From positions 1 through 7,122 of the forward strand of contig JADGAE010000092.1 in assembly GCA_015232165.1 (NCBI GenBank): a DNA stretch of 7,122 bases, in the 5' to 3' direction. This stretch comes from Nitrospirota bacterium. Its GTDB lineage: Bacteria > Nitrospirota > Thermodesulfovibrionia > Thermodesulfovibrionales > Magnetobacteriaceae. Below the pieces are notes generated by a model. That model had not been told where the DNA came from. It did not search any database and saw only the letters and a program-made list of their open reading frames with translations. Position numbers and translations under genes: made by a program. Positions 1-7,119 of the stretch are shown in pieces (positions within the stretch are counted from its first letter, which is position 1; the number at the start of each line of letters is the position of its first letter).

Positions 1-29
1 TGGCCCCGTAATTACTGTTAGGGATGGGT

Positions 30-58
30 TTGAACGATTAAAAACCGTTCACTATGCT
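30..58 (+). promoter_or_regulatory. Candidate sigma-70 promoter, distal to the YyaL gene
   Basis: TTGAAC (30-35) and TATGCT (53-58) are separated by 17 bp, a good spacing for a housekeeping promoter. The spacer is half of an inverted repeat: TGAACG (31-36) pairs with CGTTCA (46-51) around a 9-base loop, so the -35 box lies inside a possible hairpin or operator. It points toward the thioredoxin-domain gene about 180 bp downstream. It is a motif match only, and the promoter at 193-222 is closer to the gene. Confidence 0.3.
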
Positions 59-128
59 ATGTTGCATTTAGCGTGCCAGAGTCCCTGCAAGCAAAACTGA
101 CGTATTTTTGAGATGCCGGGGGAGGGTC

Positions 129-167
129 TGTGACATATTTTGTAAGTTTGTGTGACAGAACATGTCA
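129..167. promoter_or_regulatory. Paired TGTGACA repeats upstream of the YyaL gene, possible regulator site
   Basis: TGTGACA occurs at 129-135 and again at 151-157, a 22-bp period close to two helical turns. The second copy is also half of the inverted repeat TGACA-GAACA-TGTCA (153-167). Repeats in helical phase a short way upstream of a promoter are typical of activator or repressor sites. I recognise no specific regulator, and the half-sites are short enough to arise by chance. Confidence 0.2.
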
Positions 168-192
168 GTGCATCCAAAAGGGAACGGGGTTC

Positions 193-222
193 TTGACTTC
201 ATGAGTGAACTTGCGATAGAAT
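193..222 (+). promoter_or_regulatory. Probable sigma-70 promoter of the YyaL gene, near-leaderless
   Basis: TTGACT (193-198) and TAGAAT (217-222) each match consensus at five of six positions and are 18 bp apart. Transcription would start near 229, leaving only about nine bases before the ATG at 238. This agrees with the absence of a Shine-Dalgarno sequence there, and suggests a leaderless or nearly leaderless message. Confidence 0.45.
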
Positions 223-237
223 CAATACTTACAAACA

Positions 238-2028
<1,791 letters not shown>

Positions 2029-2070
2029 AATATCTAAGCAGAAGAGTATAAGTAGCTATAACAACAGAAG

Positions 2071-2096
2071 AAAAGAAGGATGGGGCGAGCCGCCCC
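2071..2096 (-). terminator. Candidate terminator hairpin between the convergent YyaL and uvrA-fragment genes
   Basis: GGGGCG (2082-2087) pairs with CGCCCC (2091-2096) around a three-base loop. Read on the - strand, the stem is followed after a few bases by the pyrimidine run TTCTTTTCTTC. This suits termination of the uvrA fragment, whose stop codon is about 20 bp upstream on that strand. On the + strand no T run follows, so for the YyaL gene it would be a weak terminator at best. Confidence 0.4.
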
Positions 2097-2115
2097 GGAC
2101 ATATAGGCAAAGCCC

Positions 2116-2613
2116 TCACTTCTTTCTTATCTTTAATCCCCTTCCGGTGTGGCAATCTCCCTGCGTGGACAGCTCCAGCGGGGTGCCTTCAAAGACGATC
2201 TGCCCACCTTTGTCACCGGCCTCGGGCCCAAGCTCTACGCAATGGTCTGCCATGCTCACTACATCGAGGTTGTGCTCGATGATGACCACCGTGTTGTCGA
2301 CCTCTATCAGCCGCCTTAGAATACCTATCAACGCGCCCACGTCGTGCATGTGAAGCCCTATGGTTGGCTCATCAAGTATGTACATAACACCGGTCTTTGC
2401 CTGTACCCCCAACTCGGCACATATCTTGAGCCTTTGCGCCTCACCACCGGAGAGCGTCGTTGCCGCCTGACCTAACTGGATGTAACCCAGACCAATGTCC
2501 CGTAAGAATGCCAGTTTCTTTGTGATCGCCGCGTGTTGCTCAAAAAAACTCAATGGCCTCTTCCACGGTGAGCTGCATACACTCACTGATTGTAAGACCA
2601 TTGTATCTTACAT
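2116..2613 (-). pseudogene. uvrA: Truncated, frameshifted duplicate of the uvrA 3' end
   Basis: The translation matches the last 170 or so residues of the complete UvrA in this window, including the second ABC signature LSGGEAQRLKICAEL, Walker B MYILDEPTIGLH, the H-loop region IIEHNLDVVSMADHC and the tail ending STQGDCHTGRGLKIRKK. The first ATPase half, the UvrB-binding part, both zinc modules and the second Walker A are absent. Homology starts abruptly at about 2613, at VRYNG (residue 741 of the complete copy). A run of seven A at 2542-2548, against six in the complete copy (4769-4774), inserts one base. The frame reading TVEEAIEFF therefore stops at once and the rest lies in another frame. 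The last codons differ from the complete copy (GLKIRKK against GLDRRRGRVDCH), so the 3' ends are not a simple recent copy of each other. It cannot make a working UvrA. Confidence 0.9.
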
Positions 2614-2760
2614 CAGCAAAAGCCCCGAAGCCCAAGCGTGTCCGCAAGTCGAAAAAGCCCCAGCCAAAGCCATGACAGAGACCTCTTGACAAACGCAATA
2701 TTCGGCAAACTGATCCCCTTGACGCGCCATCCTGCGAAGGATGGTGTTTGAGTTGGGGGA
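2614..2760 (-). other. Unassigned segment joined to the broken end of the uvrA fragment
   Basis: Upstream of the homology break the sequence no longer resembles uvrA. All three - strand frames stay open over much of about 110 bp. One holds a possible 40-residue ORF starting MARQGDQFAEYCVCQ, from an ATG at 2730 to a TAA at 2608, with no Shine-Dalgarno. Another fuses in frame to the uvrA remnant as GFFDLRTRLGFGAFADVRYNG. I recognise no family in any frame. The segment also contains the hairpin described separately. It may be the end of a repeat element or of the DNA that brought in the fragment. Confidence 0.3.
2727..2744. repeat. Perfect 7-bp hairpin with GCGA tetraloop
   Basis: CCATCCT (2727-2733) and AGGATGG (2738-2744) are exact inverted repeats around GCGA. 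As + strand RNA this is a GNRA tetraloop, and flanking C-G and G-U pairs can extend the stem. No T run follows on either strand, so it is not a standard terminator. It may be the end of a small repeat element or a structured RNA piece; nothing further can be said from one copy. Confidence 0.5.
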
Positions 2761-2800
2761 TGGGTGGGATTTGTGCATACGGGGATGTAAAAAATTTCTT

Positions 2801-2830
2801 TTGACGAAATATTAATGATCCAAATATTAT
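2801..2830 (+). promoter_or_regulatory. Candidate + strand promoter in the AT-rich spacer
   Basis: TTGACG (2801-2806) and TATTAT (2825-2830) are 18 bp apart, a reasonable sigma-70 pair. It would transcribe toward the small ORFs at 3133-3440, about 300 bp away, through two GC-rich hairpins. It shares its -10 bases with a - strand candidate, and AT-rich DNA gives such matches often. Confidence 0.25.
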
Positions 2831-2834
2831 AGCA
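2826..2834 (-). promoter_or_regulatory. Extended -10 promoter candidate facing the uvrA fragment
   Basis: On the - strand TGCTATAAT is an exact TATAAT with the TGn extension, which can work without a good -35 box; none is visible 17 bp upstream. It would transcribe the unassigned segment and the uvrA remnant. It is a single motif in AT-rich sequence, so confidence is low. Confidence 0.25.
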
Positions 2835-2948
2835 GATGATATCAAGAAGAGAGGATTTTAGTATCACACGGGCAGGTGATGGGCAGCGTTACAATCGACC
2901 AGTGAAGTTAAATTAAATTTATTGCCTGTTGAGTTAACTCCGGTCAAG

Positions 2949-3000
2949 AAAAAAAAAGTGGCGGCTCCGCTCGCACAGCGACGTTACCGCGCCCCCTTCA
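2949..3000. repeat. GC-rich spacer repeat, copy 1, next to an A9 tract
   Basis: After nine A (2949-2957) comes GGCGGCTCCGC (2960-2970), then CGCAC, a GCG block, CCGC and CCCCCTT. The same order of blocks, at about 80% identity, occurs at 7079-7119 beside another A-rich tract and in the same orientation. Both copies lie in spacers. Read on the - strand, the small GCGG-AG-CCGC hairpin followed by a T run looks like a terminator. Two copies in 7 kb suggest a dispersed intergenic repeat family. Confidence 0.5.
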
Positions 3001-3003
3001 GAA

Positions 3004-3029
3004 CCCCCTGCAAGGGGGCCAGCCCCCTT
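3004..3029. repeat. Three-armed GC hairpin with alternative pairings
   Basis: CCCCCT (3004-3009) can pair with AGGGGG (3013-3018) around GCA. The same G block as AAGGGGGC (3012-3019) can instead pair with GCCCCCTT (3022-3029) over a two-base turn. The two stems exclude each other. No U run follows on the + strand, so it is not a clear terminator. It directly follows the spacer repeat and may be part of the same element. Confidence 0.45.
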
Positions 3030-3132
3030 GACCCCACCAAAGTGCTATGTTTATGCTACTGTTCTATGTCAGCGGAGTAAACTACATAGGCATTTTAAAT
3101 TTTGGCAATGTCATGTTAATAGGAGGTTATTT

Positions 3133-3225
3133 ATGACTATTGAAATACATCCGAAGAATTGTATTTTGAATTTTGTTAATGGTCAATGTGGTTATATTTT
3201 GTCAGGAGGTGGTATTTGTGATTGA
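3133..3225 (+). CDS. Small ORF, 30 residues, three cysteines, strong ribosome binding site
   Basis: The ATG at 3133 follows a perfect AGGAGG at 3121-3126 with a six-base gap. The product begins MTIEIHPKNC and ends GYILSGGGICD, with cysteines at 10, 19 and 29, a glycine-rich C-terminal third and no membrane span. I recognise no family. The stop overlaps the next small ORF by eight bases and that ORF has its own AGGAGG, so the two look like a translationally coupled pair. The surroundings are much richer in A and T than the flanking genes, which suggests foreign DNA. It could be a leader peptide, a small secreted or modified peptide, a toxin-like peptide, or chance. The ribosome binding site is the main support. 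Confidence 0.45.
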   Translation: MTIEIHPKNCILNFVNGQCGYILSGGGICD

Positions 3226-3316
3226 AGTCATCGGGGGAATAGTCTTAGTGGTGATTTTGTTATTTATAATGTATATATTCCTTCTTAGATTAAAAAATAA
3301 CAAAATTGAGGAATAA
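3218..3316 (+). CDS. Small single-span membrane peptide, 32 residues
   Basis: The GTG start at 3218 lies eight bases after AGGAGG (3204-3209). The product is MIEVIGG, a continuous hydrophobic stretch of about 19 residues (residues 5-24, including VLVVILLFIMYIFLL), then RLKNNKIEE. The basic residues after the span predict an N-out, C-in single-pass inner-membrane peptide. Length and layout resemble small accessory subunits such as KdpF-like or CydX-like peptides and also type I toxin peptides, but no specific family is recognisable and no partner gene for any of these is nearby. The ORF may continue in another frame, as described in the next feature, in which case the true product would be about 70 residues with a charged tail. 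Confidence 0.5.
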   Translation: MIEVIGGIVLVVILLFIMYIFLLRLKNNKIEE

Positions 3317-3440
3317 ACAAATAGCTGAACAAATGGCTGAAGCTAACAGGAGAGCTAATAGATTTAAAGATAACGGTGATGGTTCAATGAAAGACACCTT
3401 TACAAATTTAGTTAGCTTATTAGGCTTTTTTGCCTTGTAA
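3294..3440 (+). pseudogene. Probable frameshifted tail of the small membrane ORF
   Basis: A frame one base ahead of the membrane ORF is open from 3294 to the TAA at 3438. It reads NKQIAEQMAEANRRANRFK, then a GDGSMKD turn and a hydrophobic end, LVSLLGFFAL. Its only ATG start (3333) has no Shine-Dalgarno. The charged, alanine- and glutamine-rich beginning is what usually follows a membrane span, and the two frames overlap within AAAAAATAACAAAA (3292-3305). Removing one A from a homopolymer there would join them into one protein with a membrane span and a helical tail. Alternatives are a separate 35-residue ORF from 3333, programmed slippage, or a sequencing error. Confidence 0.35.
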
Positions 3441-3518
3441 CAGTAAATGATAAAAAACAAACGTGCACCGGACAAAATGATAAGCGAGCGCAAACATTCA
3501 CGTGTTAGTGCTTACAAT

Positions 3519-4043
3519 CTATCTTGTGAAATAATCCTCAATGACTACCATCGGCAAGAAAAGTCGATGTGAATAATTAACCAGCGGAATAAACTGAAAG
3601 TGCTCATAGAAAGCCTTGGCCTTATCGTCCTTGGCATCGACAATAACCGCCACTGAACCGACCTGCTCCGTAGCGATAAGACAACGCCTGAGGGCGTCTG
3701 CGAGCAAGAATTTGCCATAGCCTCTGCCTTGATAATGACGGCCTACCGCCAATCTGCCAATCAGTGTTGCAGGCATCATGGGATAACGCGGCAGCTTCCT
3801 GGCGACCTGCTCTGGCAGCTCAACAATGTTGACGCTGGTAGAAGAAAGCGTGTAGTATCCGACGATTGCCGCAGACGTATCACCTACAAGGACGAACGTG
3901 GCAGCAATCTTTCTTTGCATGTCCTGCCCGGCCTGCTCGCGGATATAGTGCTGCAGCGCCTCCACACCACAATCAAAAGCCGCCCGGTCGTGATGCTTAC
4001 CCAGCGGCTTGATAACCGGCTTAAGATGAAACGACTCTGGCAC
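3519..4043 (-). CDS. GNAT-family acetyltransferase, toxin of a TacT/AtaT-type toxin-antitoxin module
   Basis: The 174-residue protein is the usual length for this toxin family. It has the family marks in order: FDCGVEALQHYI near the N-terminus (23-34), IAATFVLV (46-53), the GYYTLSS strand (62-68), the acetyl-CoA pyrophosphate-binding loop QGRGYG (105-110) followed by LLADALRR (113-120), and AFYEHFQF (144-151), whose Tyr146 is in the position of the catalytic tyrosine of TacT-like enzymes. Known members acetylate the amino group of aminoacyl-tRNAs with acetyl-CoA, which blocks translation in the cytoplasm. Which tRNA this one would use cannot be read from the sequence. The start is a GTG at 4043, one base after the antitoxin stop, with only a weak ribosome binding site, so translation is probably coupled to the antitoxin. 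No damage is visible, and the gene appears intact. Confidence 0.88.
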   Translation of the reverse strand: MPESFHLKPVIKPLGKHHDRAAFDCGVEALQHYIREQAGQDMQRKIAATFVLVGDTSAAIVGYYTLSSTSVNIVELPEQVARKLPRYPMMPATLIGRLAVGRHYQGRGYGKFLLADALRRCLIATEQVGSVAVIVDAKDDKAKAFYEHFQFIPLVNYSHRLFLPMVVIEDYFTR

Positions 4044-4044
4044 T

Positions 4045-4236
4045 TCAATCCATGATCTCTTTATAGCTTGCTATTGCTTCCTTTAACTTGCCGGATGGTA
4101 ATGTAGGATTCAGCAGCGCCGAGACAAAGATTTCGCGGTCTCGTCCAACCAACTCCATAACCTCATGATCCTGACTGACGCCAGCTTCCAGAGATGCACT
4201 TTTCGTGTCAGATTCATATTCTGCCGTTGACGACAT
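4045..4236 (-). CDS. Putative antitoxin partner of the GNAT toxin, apparently without a ribbon-helix-helix domain
   Basis: This is a 63-residue protein. Its C-terminal half, ELVGRDREIFVSALLNPTLP followed by SGKLKEAIASYKE, resembles the toxin-neutralising tail of DUF1778 (TacA-type) antitoxins, which typically has a Phe-rich helix, a 'L-NP-P' turn and a basic helix before the end. Those antitoxins are usually about 85-95 residues, with an N-terminal ribbon-helix-helix that binds the operator. Here the first 25 residues are short, acidic and Ser/Thr/Glu-rich and do not look like that fold. The start is well supported: ATG at 4236 sits behind an exact AGGAGG with a seven-base gap and a good promoter. 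Position and one-base spacing before the toxin support the antitoxin role. The missing DNA-binding part is my inference from length and composition. Confidence 0.7.
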   Translation of the reverse strand: MSSTAEYESDTKSASLEAGVSQDHEVMELVGRDREIFVSALLNPTLPSGKLKEAIASYKEIMD

Positions 4237-4259
4237 AGTATCTACCTCCTGTTATCTCT

Positions 4260-4288
4260 ATTGTACAACAAATAGCCTTAAATATCAA
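4260..4288 (-). promoter_or_regulatory. Promoter of the toxin-antitoxin operon with overlapping palindrome
   Basis: On the - strand TTGATA (4288-4283) and TACAAT (4265-4260) are exactly 17 bp apart, each close to consensus, and lie just upstream of the antitoxin ribosome binding site. The perfect palindrome TTGTACAA (4261-4268) overlaps the -10 box and could be the operator. The operon therefore does not depend on read-through from uvrA. Confidence 0.6.
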
Positions 4289-4327
4289 GGAACATCTTTA
4301 CCGTTGCAGTGGCACATGCAAGTGGTG

Positions 4328-7057
4328 TCAATGGCAATCAACCCGCCCCCTTCTCCTATCTAATCCCCTGCCGGTGTGACAGGCTTCTTGCGTGGACAGC
4401 TCCAGCGGGGTGCCTTCAAAGACGATCCGTCCGCCCTTGTCTCCGGCGTCGGGGCCAAGCTCTACGCAATGGTCTGCCATGCTCACTACATCGAGGTTGT
4501 GCTCGATGATGACCACCGTGTTGTCGACCTCTATCAGCCGCCTTAGAATACCTATCAACGCGCCCACGTCGTGCATGTGAAGCCCTATGGTTGGCTCATC
4601 AAGTATGTACATAACACCGGTCTTTGCCTGTACCCCCAACTCGGCACATATCTTGAGCCTTTGCGCCTCACCTCCGGAAAGCGTTGTCGCCGCCTGACCT
4701 AACTGTATGTAACCCAGACCAATGTCCCGTAAGAGCGTCAGTTTCTTTGTAATTGCCGCGTGCTGCTCAAAAAACTCAATGGCCTCCTCCACGGTAAGTT
4801 GCAGACACTCGCTGATTGTGTGTCCGTTGTACCGCACATTGAGGGCATCGGGGCTGTACCTGCTGCCGTTGCAGTCCTGACACTTGACGTACAGGTCTTC
4901 AAAGAAGTACATCGCGAGTTTCTGATACCCCTCGCCCTTGCACGTCTCGCACCTGCCCCCGGGGATGTTGAATGAAAAGTAACCGGCGTCATAGCCGTGG
5001 ACCCTGGCCTCCGGCTGCTGTGCAAACAGGCGTCTGATGTGCTCAAACAGCTTTATATACGTGGCAGGATTGGAACGTGGATTGCGACCAATAGGACTCT
5101 GATCGATTAGACAGACGTCCTTCAGGTGCTCTACGCCATCTATGCCGTCATGTGGCAGCGGGTTGTCTGTAGTCCTACGAAAGTGTCTCGCCAGCGCCCT
5201 GTAGAGCGTCTCAACCACAAGCGTGCTCTTGCCCGAACCAGACACCCCGCTAACCACCGTCAAGGCCCTCAGTGGGATTGTAAGGTCAACGCCCTTGAGG
5301 TTGTGACCGGATGCACCAGTAAGCCTTATGGTCTGGTGCATGGACATGGACCTGGCAGATAGTGCAACATGGCTGACACCGTGCATGTACCTGGCCGTAA
5401 TCGTGTCGGCCTTGAGAAAGTCATCGATGGTGCCGTTAAAGACGAGCCGTCCGCCGTTTTTTCCGCCACCGGGGCCAAGCTCTACGACCCAGTCTGAGGC
5501 ACCAATGACCTCGGGGTCGTGTTCGACGACAATGATGGTGTTGCCCTGGTTGGCCAGCTCGTTGATGATCGTTGCAATGCGCTCGTTGTCGGAGCTGTGC
5601 AGCCCCACCGTAGGTTCATCCAGGACGTATAGCGTCCCCGCCAGAGAGCTTGAGAGCTGATTGACAAGGTTTATGCGTTGAAACTCGCCCCCGGAGAGTG
5701 TCATGGTCTGACGGTTAAGTGTCAGATAATCCAGGCCGACTCGCATCAGGAGTTCGAGCTTTGCCCTTATGTGTCGCAGTATCTCCTCAACCACCGTCAT
5801 TTGATGATCGGAGATGGCGGGGGTCTTGAAGAACTCATACAGCCTGTCTATCGTTATGGCGTTGAGATTGGCGATGTCAAACCCGCCGATCCTGTAGGCA
5901 AGAAACTCGGGCTTCAGCTTCTTTCCCATGCAGGAGGGACACTGCAAGGGCATCCGGTAGTAGCTCAGAAAGACCCGTATGTGCAGTTGATAGCGCTTTG
6001 ACTCAAGGGTCTCAAAGAACTCGTTTATGCCGTAGAAAACCCCGTTTATGCCGTCATAGAGCGTCTTCTTATGCTCCGGCGTGAGTTTGTTAAAGGGCGT
6101 GTTGGGATCGATCCCGCAGTCCGCGATGGCGTCAAGCAGTTGTGTCTTCCACCACTTAAACGCGGGCTTTTCCCAAGGCTCTATGGCCCCCTGTGACAGC
6201 GATAGTTCGGGGTCTGGCACGATGAGGGCTTCGTCGTACTTGAGAATGTTGCCAAACCCCTTGCACTGTGGACATGCCCCCACGGGGTGATTGAAGGAAA
6301 ACAGTATGGGTGAGGCATCCGGCATCGTTATGTTGCACTGTTCACAGGCGTTGCCATGCGAAAAGGAGACCTCGCCGCCGTCGTGTATGATCACTTTCAT
6401 CCGGCCATTGCCATACCTCCAGGCCAGCTCGATAGAGTCTGCCAGACGCGGTTCATCCCTGATGACGACCCTGTCAACGACCACCTCGTAGGCATCGTTA
6501 CCCTCCTGGACGTCAAAGATATCCATCATCCGGCCTGCGACGTAGAGCCTCACAAACCCCTGTTCTCTGATCGCGGCAAGTGGTTGTTGCGTGGAGTATG
6601 TGATCATGGCCCTGGCGTTGGCGTGGCTCTCAACGAGCCGGCGCAGCACCATAGAAGGCGTCCATTTCTTGATCTCCAGGCCACACTGCGGGCAAAATGG
6701 CGTGGAGATGCGCGCAAACATGACCCGCATCAGGTCGTATATCTCCGTGACGGTACCCACGGTTGAACGTGAACCTTTGACGGGGTTGCGTTGCTCCAGG
6801 GCTATAGCGGGACGGATGTTGAGTATCTCATCGACGTCGGGTCTGTTGAGTTTCTCCAGGAACAGCTTGGCGTAGCTCGACAGTGACTCTATGAATCGCC
6901 ACTGTCCCTCGGCAAATATGGTATCAAAGGCCAGAGAAGACTTCCCCGACCCGGAGACCCCCGTTATGGCGATCACCTTGTTATGCGGAAGCCTCAGAGT
7001 TATGTCCCCGAGGTTGTTCTGCCGTACACCCTTTATCTCAAGCCAGTCAATATCCAT
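4328..7057 (-). CDS. uvrA: UvrA, excinuclease ABC damage-recognition ATPase
   Basis: UvrA dimers scan DNA for bulky lesions, load UvrB and then leave, beginning nucleotide excision repair in the cytoplasm. Both ABC halves are complete. Half one has Walker A GVSGSGKSS (33-41), signature LSGGEFQR (454-461), Walker B LYVLDEPT (476-483) and VEHD (511-514). Half two has GVSGSGKST (604-612), LSGGEAQR (793-800), MYILDEPT (816-823) and IEHN (851-854). Zinc modules are visible at Cys238/241/262/265 and Cys703/706/726/729, with another CxxC at 373/376. The 126-237 stretch corresponds to the UvrB-binding region and is near normal size, so this is not the short UvrA2 type. At 909 residues it is slightly shorter than the common 940-950. 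The ATG at 7057 gives the expected N-terminus, but no Shine-Dalgarno is seen in the T-rich leader. The last 170 residues are duplicated at 2116-2613, and the 3' end may be imported. Confidence 0.97.
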   Translation of the reverse strand: MDIDWLEIKGVRQNNLGDITLRLPHNKVIAITGVSGSGKSSLAFDTIFAEGQWRFIESLSSYAKLFLEKLNRPDVDEILNIRPAIALEQRNPVKGSRSTVGTVTEIYDLMRVMFARISTPFCPQCGLEIKKWTPSMVLRRLVESHANARAMITYSTQQPLAAIREQGFVRLYVAGRMMDIFDVQEGNDAYEVVVDRVVIRDEPRLADSIELAWRYGNGRMKVIIHDGGEVSFSHGNACEQCNITMPDASPILFSFNHPVGACPQCKGFGNILKYDEALIVPDPELSLSQGAIEPWEKPAFKWWKTQLLDAIADCGIDPNTPFNKLTPEHKKTLYDGINGVFYGINEFFETLESKRYQLHIRVFLSYYRMPLQCPSCMGKKLKPEFLAYRIGGFDIANLNAITIDRLYEFFKTPAISDHQMTVVEEILRHIRAKLELLMRVGLDYLTLNRQTMTLSGGEFQRINLVNQLSSSLAGTLYVLDEPTVGLHSSDNERIATIINELANQGNTIIVVEHDPEVIGASDWVVELGPGGGKNGGRLVFNGTIDDFLKADTITARYMHGVSHVALSARSMSMHQTIRLTGASGHNLKGVDLTIPLRALTVVSGVSGSGKSTLVVETLYRALARHFRRTTDNPLPHDGIDGVEHLKDVCLIDQSPIGRNPRSNPATYIKLFEHIRRLFAQQPEARVHGYDAGYFSFNIPGGRCETCKGEGYQKLAMYFFEDLYVKCQDCNGSRYSPDALNVRYNGHTISECLQLTVEEAIEFFEQHAAITKKLTLLRDIGLGYIQLGQAATTLSGGEAQRLKICAELGVQAKTGVMYILDEPTIGLHMHDVGALIGILRRLIEVDNTVVIIEHNLDVVSMADHCVELGPDAGDKGGRIVFEGTPLELSTQEACHTGRGLDRRRGRVDCH

Positions 7058-7059
7058 AT

Positions 7060-7119
7060 AAAAAAGGGAAAGAAGGAGGGCAGCTCCGCCCGCACGGCGG
7101 GTGTTGCCGCACCCCCTCC
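7060..7119. repeat. GC-rich spacer repeat, copy 2, directly upstream of uvrA
   Basis: An A-rich tract (7060-7076) is followed by GGCAGCTCCGC (7079-7089), CGCAC, GGCGGG, TTGCCGC and CCCCCTCC, in the same order as the copy at 2949-3000. CCGCC and GGCGG (within 7085-7100) form an inner stem, and GGAGGG (7075-7080) can pair with the CCCTCC near 7113-7118. On the - strand this is a hairpin followed by TTCTTTCCCTTTTTT, terminator-like, ending only a few bases before the uvrA start. It may separate uvrA from whatever lies upstream, beyond the window. Confidence 0.5.

Larger units (their letters stand above)
2870..3132. other. Non-coding spacer before the small ORFs
   Basis: No gene is supported here on either strand. 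It holds the spacer repeat and the GC hairpin annotated separately, plus a weak inverted repeat CTATGT (3064-3069) / ACATAG (3084-3089). An open + frame from a TTG at 3028 runs into the first small ORF, but it has no ribosome binding site and the internal ATG at 3133 is far better placed. Confidence 0.5.

Noticed and set aside
2540..2845. 101-residue - strand ORF fused to the uvrA remnant as a new gene
   Set aside because: Only the last ~24 residues are uvrA-like and they end at the frameshift. The start is a TTG without a ribosome binding site, and the rest has no recognisable content.
3290..3493. Hydrophobic 67-residue ORF on the - strand opposite the micro-ORFs
   Set aside because: It begins with TTG, has no ribosome binding site, and lies antisense to the ORFs that have perfect Shine-Dalgarno sites. 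AT-rich DNA easily gives hydrophobic antisense frames.
3447..3572. 41-residue + strand ORF starting MIKNKRAPDK
   Set aside because: It overlaps the 3' end of the GNAT toxin on the opposite strand, has no Shine-Dalgarno and shows no recognisable family.
4392..4580. + strand ORF nearly identical to part of one at 1958-2353
   Set aside because: Both are the antisense shadow of the duplicated uvrA 3' end, so their similarity reflects the duplication and not a gene family.
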